A stretch of 64,000 nucleotides of DNA from Olsenella_K absiana (GTDB lineage Bacteria; Actinomycetota; Coriobacteriia; Coriobacteriales; Atopobiaceae), in the NCBI RefSeq assembly GCF_036408855.1, contig NZ_JAZGJQ010000004.1:62001-126000 (forward strand), read 5' to 3'. The notes under the pieces are model-generated. The model was not told the DNA's origin, ran no database searches, and saw only the letters and a list, made by a program, of their open reading frames with translations. Below are positions 16,898-24,286 of the stretch, piece by piece. Every line of letters begins with the position of its first letter. The stretch's first letter is position 1. A program made the translations under genes and the position numbers.

Positions 16898-19150
16898 ATG
16901 AGCGTTCGTACCCGCAGGGCACGCAAGCATTCCCGCACGCACATCATCGGCTTCGGCCTGGCAGGCGTGCTCGGATTCATAGCGCTACTCTTCATCGCAC
17001 TCGCCGTCTCGGTCGGCACGCTCGTCGACTCTTGGCTGCAGGACCTGCCGGACTACAACTCGGCCGACGCCTACCTGGTTTCCGAGCCGACGCAGGTCTA
17101 CGACGCCAACAACAACGTGATCGCCGAGTACTACCTGCAGAACCGCAGGAGCGTGACGAAGGACCAGGTCTCCCCCTACGTGCTCGAGGGCACGGTGGAC
17201 ACCGAGGACGTCCGCTTCTACCAGCACAACGGCGTCGACCCGCAGGGCATCGTCCGCGCGGTCCTCGTAACCTTCCGCGGCGGCTCCGAGGGCGCGTCCA
17301 CCATCACGCAGCAGCTCGTGCGCAACACGGTCCTCTCGGACGAGCAGTTCGAGCAGACCCTCAAGCGCAAGGTGCGCGAGGCCTACATCGCCATCCAGAT
17401 GGAGAAGACGTACTCCAAGGAACAGATCCTGATGATGTACCTCAACACCATCTACTACGGCCACTCTGCCTACGGCATCCAGGCCGCCTCCATCACCTAC
17501 TTCAACAAGGACGCCAAGGACCTGACCCTGGCCGAGGCCGCGCTGCTCGTGGGCCTGCCGCAGTCGCCGTCCTACTACGACCCCACCGAGAACCCCGAGG
17601 CCGCCATCCAGCGCCGCAACACGGTCCTCGACCGCATGCTCACCGCGGGCGACATCACCCAGGAGGAGCACGACGAGGCCCAGTCGGAGCCGCTCACGCT
17701 CAATCAGGGGCAGGTCATCGACCCGCAGGGCACCTACCCCTACTTCACGGACTACGTCAAGTCCCTGCTCCTGCAGGACTTCGACCAGGACACCGTCTTC
17801 CAGGGCGGCCTCAAGGTCTACACCACGCTCGACCCCAACATGCAGGAGGCCGCGCAGGACGCCGTCGAGAACCGCCTCTCGTCGTTCGGCAACGCCGAGC
17901 TCGACTCCGCCCTCGTGGCCGTGGAGCCCGGCACGGGCTACATCAAGGCGATGGTCGGAGGCAGGGACTACTCGTCCAACCAGTACAACCTGGCGACGCA
18001 GGCCGAGAGGCAGCCGGGCTCCAGCTTCAAGGCGTTCACGCTCGTGGCCGCCCTGCGCGCGGGGATGAGTCCCGACATCTACATCAACGCCAACTCGCCC
18101 ATGCAGATCACGAGCACGTGGAAGGTGCAGAACTTCGGCAACTACAGCTACGGCACCATCACGCTGCGCGAGGCCACGGCGCGCTCTTCCAACACCGCCT
18201 ACGGCCAGGTGGCCGTGGCCATCGGCGCGGACAGCATCGTCCAGGCCGCCAAGGACATGGGCGTCGACGTGGACCTGCCCTCCTACCCCTCGATCACGCT
18301 CGGCACCACGGGCGTGCCGCCCATCCAGATGGCCGAGGCCTACGCCACGCTCGCCACGGGCGGCGTCCATCGCGACACGGTCGCCATCACCAAGATCGAG
18401 GACCGCAACGGCAACACCGTCTACGAGCACGAGGACAACCCCGAGCAGACCGTGGACCCGGCCGTCGCTCAGACCGCGACCGACGTGCTCGAGGGAGTCA
18501 TCACCAGCGGCAACGGCACGGCCAACGTGGTCAACGGCATGCTCGGCATCAACCAGCCCGTGGCTGGCAAGACCGGCACCTCCGAGGACTACCGCGACCT
18601 GTGGTTCGTGGGCTACTCCCCGCAGCTGTCCGTCGCGGTGTGGTGCGGCTACCGCCAGGAGGCCACGGTCTACATCCACGGCACCTACGGGCACCCCTAC
18701 ACCACCTCGTGCCTGATCTGGGCGGACTTCATGAACTCCGCGCTCGAGGGCGTAGACCGCCAGGAGTTCCCGAAGACCGACGAGAAGATCGACTACAAGT
18801 CGAGCTCCTCGTTCAACCTCAAGAACACCTACATCAGCGACAACAGCGGCACGCAGTCCTCCACGACCTACGGCAACGAGTCGAGCGGCACCACGGGCAG
18901 CGAGGACGGGTCCTACTCCAGCGGCTACGGCAACAGCGGCAACAGCGGCAACAGCGGCAGCTACGGCAGCAGCAGCGGTTACGGCAACAGCGGCAGCTAC
19001 GGTAGTGGGAACGGCACCTACGGCAGCAACGGCTACGGCACCGAGAGCAGTGGCAACTACGGCGAGGGCTCCGGCACGGGCGGCGGCTACGGTACGGGTT
19101 CGGGAACGGGCACCGGGACGGGCACGGGCAGCACCGGGACCGGCTACTAG
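16898..19150 (+). CDS. Class A penicillin-binding protein (PBP1A type), bifunctional peptidoglycan synthase
   Basis: A 750-residue membrane-anchored enzyme. After a basic cytoplasmic tail and one membrane span (about 17-45) comes the GT51 transglycosylase domain, with catalytic Glu103 in EDVRFYQHNG and the later QLVRN and KVREAYIAIQMEK motifs. The transpeptidase domain follows, with SSFK (nucleophile Ser375), SSN (430-432) and KTGT (558-561). It polymerises lipid II and cross-links peptides outside the membrane. The last 110 or so residues are a Gly/Ser/Asn/Thr/Tyr-rich tail of short repeats, likely disordered and reaching into the wall. Such tails occur in actinobacterial and Firmicute PBPs but this one is long. 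It ends at a bidirectional terminator shared with argR. Confidence 0.95.
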   Translation: MSVRTRRARKHSRTHIIGFGLAGVLGFIALLFIALAVSVGTLVDSWLQDLPDYNSADAYLVSEPTQVYDANNNVIAEYYLQNRRSVTKDQVSPYVLEGTVDTEDVRFYQHNGVDPQGIVRAVLVTFRGGSEGASTITQQLVRNTVLSDEQFEQTLKRKVREAYIAIQMEKTYSKEQILMMYLNTIYYGHSAYGIQAASITYFNKDAKDLTLAEAALLVGLPQSPSYYDPTENPEAAIQRRNTVLDRMLTAGDITQEEHDEAQSEPLTLNQGQVIDPQGTYPYFTDYVKSLLLQDFDQDTVFQGGLKVYTTLDPNMQEAAQDAVENRLSSFGNAELDSALVAVEPGTGYIKAMVGGRDYSSNQYNLATQAERQPGSSFKAFTLVAALRAGMSPDIYINANSPMQITSTWKVQNFGNYSYGTITLREATARSSNTAYGQVAVAIGADSIVQAAKDMGVDVDLPSYPSITLGTTGVPPIQMAEAYATLATGGVHRDTVAITKIEDRNGNTVYEHEDNPEQTVDPAVAQTATDVLEGVITSGNGTANVVNGMLGINQPVAGKTGTSEDYRDLWFVGYSPQLSVAVWCGYRQEATVYIHGTYGHPYTTSCLIWADFMNSALEGVDRQEFPKTDEKIDYKSSSSFNLKNTYISDNSGTQSSTTYGNESSGTTGSEDGSYSSGYGNSGNSGNSGSYGSSSGYGNSGSYGSGNGTYGSNGYGTESSGNYGEGSGTGGGYGTGSGTGTGTGTGSTGTGY

Positions 19151-19192
19151 CGCGAGGTCACGGCCTCGCAGCAACCAGGCAGACGAATCGAG

Positions 19193-19235
19193 GAAGCGGG
19201 GCCGCGTCGAAGACGACGCGGCCCCGCTTCTCTTG
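19193..19235. terminator. Bidirectional terminator between the PBP gene and argR
   Basis: A 17-bp perfect stem (19193-19209 with 19214-19230) closes an AAGA loop and is followed by TCTTGTCTC on the plus strand. It lies between two convergent genes and would serve both. Confidence 0.85.
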
Positions 19236-19302
19236 TCTCACGATCTTCTCGCACGCTTGCGGCAGTGCGGCCCCCTGCCTTCGGCCCATGGCCGATTGCC
19301 GG

Positions 19303-20046
19303 CTACTCTCCCTCCGAGTCGGAGGGCTCGCTGTAGCCGGAGTCAGCAAGGCCCTCGAGCACATCGGCGGAATCAGACTCCGCACTCTCGGCATCGGGTT
19401 CCACGGCCTTCTCCCCTGCGTCGGCATCCGTCGCCCCTACCTCGGCCGGCTCCTCGGTTTCGTCGTGCGCCTCCGCCTCGGCAGGCGACTCGGCCTCGGC
19501 CCCAGGCGCAGCAGCGGAGGATGCGGGTGCGGTGCCGTCGCTGATCTCGCGCAGGTCCTCGGGAATGGAGACGACCGGCCCCTCGCGGCGGTCGCCCATG
19601 AGCTTGGACTTCCCGTCCGGATGCTGGAGCTTCTTGATCATGCCCTCGGCTGCCACGGCCTTCTCCTCCGAGCGGCAGATGCCGAGTACGGTGTCGTTGC
19701 CGGCGATGGTGGCAACGATCTCCGGCATGTCCGCCGCGTCGATGGCGGCGGCGATGCCAGGGGCCGTACCGGACTGCGCCTTCACGATCACCTCGTTGTT
19801 GATGTGCTCGACCGAGAAGACGAACTCTGCGACCATGCGCTGGAGATGCAGGTCCTCCGCGAGGACGTAGACGCCCTCCGGTAGCTTGCGCAACCCCATG
19901 TCGGAGATATCGCGCGAGGCCGTGGCCTGGGTGCAGGCGTAGCCCGCCAGGCGCAGCTCCTCCACGAGAGCCTTCTGCGTACGGATCGACTTGTTGCGGA
20001 CGATCCACTTGATTGCGTCCTGTCGGACATTTCGCTTCTTGACCAT
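19303..20046 (-). CDS. argR: Arginine repressor ArgR with long acidic C-terminal extension
   Basis: A 247-residue protein. Residues 1-70 form the winged-helix DNA-binding domain (RTQKALVEELR...TQATASRDI), and about 75-141 the oligomerisation and arginine-binding domain with GTAPGIAAAID. Known ArgR/AhrC proteins end near residue 150; here about 100 further residues are almost entirely Ala, Glu, Asp, Ser and Pro, so presumably disordered. ArgR represses arginine biosynthesis and activates catabolism when bound to arginine. No arginine gene is near, so it acts in trans. The start at ATG 20046 follows GAGGT. A 10-bp palindromic operator-like site lies about 110 bases upstream. ArgR identity is secure; the role of the tail is unknown. 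Confidence 0.92.
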   Translation of the reverse strand: MVKKRNVRQDAIKWIVRNKSIRTQKALVEELRLAGYACTQATASRDISDMGLRKLPEGVYVLAEDLHLQRMVAEFVFSVEHINNEVIVKAQSGTAPGIAAAIDAADMPEIVATIAGNDTVLGICRSEEKAVAAEGMIKKLQHPDGKSKLMGDRREGPVVSIPEDLREISDGTAPASSAAAPGAEAESPAEAEAHDETEEPAEVGATDADAGEKAVEPDAESAESDSADVLEGLADSGYSEPSDSEGE

Positions 20047-20158
20047 CGGACCTACCTCCAAAGCACACGACCTTTCGCCCTGGCGTACCTGAGATAACGT
20101 GAATAGGAACCTGAGGCCCCTCAACTTGCCTTGTAGGACAAAAACTAATTCTTCTTAT

Positions 20159-20186
20159 TCGAGTATACAAGCAGTCGTATACTCGA
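20159..20186. promoter_or_regulatory. Palindromic operator-like site upstream of argR
   Basis: TCGAGTATAC, eight bases, then GTATACTCGA form a perfect 10-bp-arm inverted repeat, with a related half-site TTCGAGTATT at 20221-20230. A minus-strand TGTATACT within it could be the extended -10 of argR. The placement suggests autoregulation, but the sequence does not match the usual ARG box closely. Confidence 0.6.
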
Positions 20187-20429
20187 TTTAATCATGTTGT
20201 ATTAATTGCTTTACCTATAATTCGAGTATTCGGCCCTTTTCCTTTCTACGCCATCGAGTTGCGCATAAAAGCGCGCGCCGGGACCACGGCGAGGCCTCCC
20301 GTCGCCGATTCCGCCACACGAAGGCGCCCCCGAATATCCAACGCGGCCTACATCCTGCCGTCCTCCTGCGCCCGCCCTATCCCGTGACCGCCGACGGCCC
20401 CGCGCGGGGCAAGTCGCCCGGGCGCGTGC

Positions 20430-20458
20430 TGGTCACTCCCCACTGGCAGGAATATGAT
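20430..20458 (+). promoter_or_regulatory. Probable promoter of the C39-like gene
   Basis: TGGTCA at 20430-20435 and TATGAT at 20453-20458 are spaced by 17 bases, about 60 bases before the start codon. The -10 is good and the -35 matches four of six positions. Confidence 0.5.
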
Positions 20459-20516
20459 GGTAAATACGCCATTTGCAACCACTCAGCTGACCGCTGCCGA
20501 ATAGCCTGGAGCAAAC

Positions 20517-22151
20517 ATGCAGTACTCGAACGACGGTCGCACCTCCGGGCGCGACGCAAGCAGAAGGACCAGCCCCACGCGCGGGGGTACCCCCCGCGGC
20601 TCCGCTCGAGGCTCCTACCGCGGCCCGTCCGGCCGCAGTGACGCTCGCCGGGGCGCTCCCCGAAGCGGCACACGCGCAGTCCAGCACGAGCCGGGCGGGG
20701 CGCGGAGGCGCAGGAGCAACCTCACCGGGCCCGACACCGGCTACACCCTGCACTCGCACCGCGTGAGCTTCTCTAGGCGCGGCTCCTTCGCCGAGCGCCT
20801 CGCCACGACCGACTGGCGCGTCTTCGTCGCGCTGGCGGCCATCGTGCTCGTGATCATCGTGTTCGCCGTGGGCATCTCCTCCTGCGTACGCGGCAGCACG
20901 CCGGCCAGGTCGAGCGAGGGCGCGGACGACTCCGCCGACATCACGAGCACGGCAGCCATGAGCGACCAGGACGGCCGCGTGGCGGCGGGTGTCTCCAACT
21001 CGATCATCTCGCAGTTCTCGACCGAGCTGGACCGCGACGAGCAGCTCGCGCAGATCGCCAAGCGCGCCAACGAGTACACCGACGAGCGCCTCCTGCAGCT
21101 GGCGCTCAACGAGCCGGAGGCGATCGGCTTCGTCGCCAACTACCTCGATGCGGACAAGTCCTCCTCCGCATACACCGACTCTGTGACCAAGGGCTCCGTG
21201 CCCAAGCTCTTCGACTGGGACGAGCGCTGGGGCTACGTGACGTACGGCGACGGCCCGATCGCGGTCACCGGCTCTGGCCCGACCACGCTTTCTATGGCCT
21301 ACATGGGCCTCACCGGCCTCAACAACATGACGGCCGCCAACTTCGCCTCGCTGGACTCCTCGTCCCAGACGAGCGCGAACAGCACCTCAAAGGCGAACAG
21401 TTCGAACAGCTCCTCGAACCCCTCGAGCTCCAAGGACTCCGACAGCTCCACCACGAGCTCCGACTCGTCGACCACCAGCACCGGCGACTCCGCACTCGAC
21501 GCGATGATCAAGATGGCGACGGGCGCGGGCCTCACCGCGAGCCAGCTGTCCGTCTCCTCGAGCAACCTGACCGGCTACCTCTCGGAGTCCTCCGTCATCG
21601 CCGTCCACCTCAAGGCCAACTCCCTGACCGCCGACGAGCACTGGGCGCTCGCGGTGGGCGTCGACTCGGACGGCTCCGTCATCCTCTTCGACCCCACGTC
21701 CTCCTCGATCTCCAGCCGCACCTGGGCGGCAGGCACCATCGCCAACTACTCGTCCTCCTTCATGCTGCTCTCCGTCACCGACGAGTCGCTGGCGTCGCTG
21801 CAGTCCAAGGCGGGGTCGAGCGGCACCAGCGCGTCTGGCACCAGCACGTCTGGCACCAGCGCGTCTGGCACCAGCACGTCAGGCGCCAACGGCAGCGCCA
21901 CCTCGGGCTCTTCCAGCACCTCCGGGACGAACGCCTCCGGCACGGGCTCCTCCGGGACGGGGTCTTCGGGCAGCGGGTCCTCCACCTCGGGGACCAGCGG
22001 GAGCGCCTCCGGTACGGGCAGCTCCTCGGGCTCGGGCTCGAACTCGGGCTCGAGCGGCACCTCGAGCGGATCGGGCTCCGGCAGCTCCTCCTCCGGTTCG
22101 ACCTCGAGCGGCTCCGGCAACTACGTGGGCCTGACCAAGAGCGGCAACTAG
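20517..22151 (+). CDS. Membrane-anchored C39-like protein with catalytic Cys replaced by Ser
   Basis: A 544-residue protein starting at ATG 20517 (GGAG upstream). It has an Arg/Gly/Ser-rich cytoplasmic N-terminus (about 1-98), one membrane span (about 103-123) and an extracytoplasmic region. The pattern DWDERWGYVTYG...GSGPTTLSM followed by HWALAVGV matches the C39-like peptidase family, in which the first block normally reads GCGPT with the nucleophilic Cys. Here the codon at 21273-21275 is TCT, Ser253, while the His is kept. A Ser/Asn/Thr insert (about 285-320) splits the domain, and the last 110 residues are Ser/Gly/Thr-rich. It may be an inactive binding relative or use Ser. It shares a low-complexity tail style with the nearby PBP. 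Confidence 0.8.
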   Translation: MQYSNDGRTSGRDASRRTSPTRGGTPRGSARGSYRGPSGRSDARRGAPRSGTRAVQHEPGGARRRRSNLTGPDTGYTLHSHRVSFSRRGSFAERLATTDWRVFVALAAIVLVIIVFAVGISSCVRGSTPARSSEGADDSADITSTAAMSDQDGRVAAGVSNSIISQFSTELDRDEQLAQIAKRANEYTDERLLQLALNEPEAIGFVANYLDADKSSSAYTDSVTKGSVPKLFDWDERWGYVTYGDGPIAVTGSGPTTLSMAYMGLTGLNNMTAANFASLDSSSQTSANSTSKANSSNSSSNPSSSKDSDSSTTSSDSSTTSTGDSALDAMIKMATGAGLTASQLSVSSSNLTGYLSESSVIAVHLKANSLTADEHWALAVGVDSDGSVILFDPTSSSISSRTWAAGTIANYSSSFMLLSVTDESLASLQSKAGSSGTSASGTSTSGTSASGTSTSGANGSATSGSSSTSGTNASGTGSSGTGSSGSGSSTSGTSGSASGTGSSSGSGSNSGSSGTSSGSGSGSSSSGSTSSGSGNYVGLTKSGN

Positions 22152-22255
22152 CCTCGGTGGGAGGCACGTCCTTCGACGTCGCTCGCCTGCGGTGCGGACC
22201 TCGGAACGCGAGCCGATGACAAGCAGCGGCGACAGCAGAGGAAGCCTACCTAAAG

Positions 22256-22290
22256 GAAGCCCCTCGCGTCTCTGGCGCGAGGGGCTTCTC
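22256..22290. terminator. Bidirectional terminator between the C39-like gene and pgm
   Basis: A 13-bp stem, GAAGCCCCTCGCG with its complement, closes a TCTCTGG loop at 22269-22275. It sits between two convergent genes. Confidence 0.85.
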
Positions 22291-22312
22291 GTATGGCTCG
22301 TGCGTGAATGCC

Positions 22313-24034
22313 CTACTTGAGGATGGCTTCCGAGGCGGCCTGGAGCTTGGCGCGGACCTCCTCCGCCTCGGCGCGCGTGGCGCCCTTGGCGAACAGGTAG
22401 GCCTTGACCTTGGGCTCGGTGCCGGACGGACGGAAGATGACCTTGTTGTCGTCCTCGAGGCGGTACTCGATCACGTTGGCCGCCGGCAGGTGCTGCGGGG
22501 CCTCCTTCTGCAGGCCGGAGACGCGCGGCATCTCGGGAGCGGTCTCGAAGTCCGTCATGCCCACGACCTTGTAGCCGGCGATCTCCTCGAGCGGGCTCTT
22601 GCGGAGGCCGTCCATGATCTCGGCCATGCGCTTGGCGCCGGCAGCGCCCGGGAACTGGGCGTTGACCGTGCCGTTGAGGTAGTAGCCGTACTTCTTGTAG
22701 AGCTCCTCCATGGCCTCGTAGAGGTCCATGCCGCGCTCGGCGTAGTAGGCGGCCATCTCGACGCACATCTCGACCGCCACGATCGCGTCCTTGTCGCGCG
22801 CGTGCGTGCCGACGAGGTAGCCATAGGACTCCTCGAAGCCCATGAGGAAGCGGTCCTCCTCGCCCTCGTCCTTGAGCTGGTCGATCTGGTCGCCGATGTA
22901 CTTGAAGCCGGTGAGGACGCGCCGCATCTCGAAGCCGTGGTCGCGCGCGAGCGCGTCGGGCATGACGGAGGAGACGATCGTGGAGACCGCGACCTTGGCC
23001 TTGGGGTCCTCGCCGCGCTGCTCGGCCATCTTGATGAGCCAGTCCATCAGCAGGACGCCCATCTCGTTGCCGGTCAGCAGCACGTAGTTGCCGTCGTGCG
23101 GGATCGCGGTGCCCATGCGGTCGGCGTCAGGGTCGGTCGCGACGACGAGGTTGGGCCTGACCTTGTCGGCCAGCTTGAGCGCCAGGTCGAGGGCCTCGCG
23201 GAACTCGGGGTTGGGGTAGGTGCAGGTCGGGAAGTGACCGTCGGGGTCCTTCTGCTCCGGGACGACCTCGACGTCGTCGACGCCGATCTCCTTGAGGATG
23301 CGGGTCACGCACTCCATGCCGGTGCCGTTGAGCGGGGTGTAGACGACCTTGTAGCCCTCGGGCGCCTTGAAGCCGGGGACGGAGACCTTCTTGACGGCGG
23401 CGATGAAGTTGTCGAGCACGTCCTCGGGCGTCCACTCGATGAGGCCCTGCCTGAGGCCCTCCTCGAAGTCCATCATCTTTGCGCCGCCGAAGACCGGGGT
23501 CTTGGCGATGGAGGCGCTGATCTCGTCCGCGGCCTCGTTGGCGATCTGGCCGCCGTTGTCGTTGTAGACCTTGTAGCCGTTGTACTGGGCGGGGTTGTGC
23601 GACGCGGTGAGGACGATGCCAGCCGACGCGTGGAGGTAGCGCACGGCGAAGGAGAGCGTGGGGACCGGCTCGATGCGCGGGTACACGTAGACGTGGATGC
23701 CGTTGGCCGCGAGCACGCCGGCCGCCACCTTCTGGAAGTCCTCGCCCTTGAGGCGCGAGTCACGCGCGAGGGCGAGCGTGGGGTGGTCGTAGTGCGCGTT
23801 GAGGTAGTCGGCGACGCCCTGGGTCGCCTGGGCGACGACGTAGACGTTCATGCGGTTGGTGCCGACGCCCAGCGTGCCGCGCAGGCCGGCCGTGCCGAAC
23901 TCGAGGTCGCGGTAGAAGGCGTCATTGAGCTTCTCCTCGTCGCCGGCGAGAAGCTCGTCGAGCTCCGCCTTGAGATCGGGCTCGGTGACGTTGTCCTTCC
24001 AAAGCTGGACCTTAGCCGCAGTGTCCTTGTCCAT
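22313..24034 (-). CDS. Phosphoglucomutase/phosphomannomutase, alpha-D-phosphohexomutase family
   Basis: A 573-residue enzyme of the PgcA-like group. The phosphoserine loop is TASHNP (in GIVLTASHNPAQYNGYK), the metal-binding loop is DPDADRMG, the sugar-binding loop is GFEESYGY, and the phosphate-binding region RPSGTEPK is near the C-terminus. It interconverts glucose-1-phosphate and glucose-6-phosphate (and possibly mannose phosphates), feeding UDP-glucose and hence the glycan genes elsewhere in the window. ATG 24034 is preceded by GGAGG. It stands alone and converges on the C39-like gene. Confidence 0.93.
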   Translation of the reverse strand: MDKDTAAKVQLWKDNVTEPDLKAELDELLAGDEEKLNDAFYRDLEFGTAGLRGTLGVGTNRMNVYVVAQATQGVADYLNAHYDHPTLALARDSRLKGEDFQKVAAGVLAANGIHVYVYPRIEPVPTLSFAVRYLHASAGIVLTASHNPAQYNGYKVYNDNGGQIANEAADEISASIAKTPVFGGAKMMDFEEGLRQGLIEWTPEDVLDNFIAAVKKVSVPGFKAPEGYKVVYTPLNGTGMECVTRILKEIGVDDVEVVPEQKDPDGHFPTCTYPNPEFREALDLALKLADKVRPNLVVATDPDADRMGTAIPHDGNYVLLTGNEMGVLLMDWLIKMAEQRGEDPKAKVAVSTIVSSVMPDALARDHGFEMRRVLTGFKYIGDQIDQLKDEGEEDRFLMGFEESYGYLVGTHARDKDAIVAVEMCVEMAAYYAERGMDLYEAMEELYKKYGYYLNGTVNAQFPGAAGAKRMAEIMDGLRKSPLEEIAGYKVVGMTDFETAPEMPRVSGLQKEAPQHLPAANVIEYRLEDDNKVIFRPSGTEPKVKAYLFAKGATRAEAEEVRAKLQAASEAILK

Positions 24035-24286
24035 CCTGGCAACCTCCTGTCGTGTCCGAGGGCGCCGCCCGTGGCGCGGGCGAGCCCGTGCCGGGGCGCG
24101 TCCATGTACCCCTTAACAACCTGATGCTCACATTGTAGACGTGATTGCGCGCGAGGGCGGCCACGTTGCGGTGGCGGCCCTCGGCACGTTGTTGTTGTGG
24201 CCGCCCGCGCGCGCGGCGTCGGCCCCGGGGGCGCGACGTATCATGGGTGGCACGATCTTCTCCAAAGACGGGCGAAAGGTGTCCCG

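Larger units (their letters stand above)
20047..20516. other. Divergent regulatory region of argR and the C39-like gene
   Basis: A 470-base region without a gene. Its argR-proximal half (20130-20235) is AT-rich and holds an inverted repeat and an additional half-site (listed separately). The other half is GC-rich and carries the probable promoter of the gene at 20517. Confidence 0.5.
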
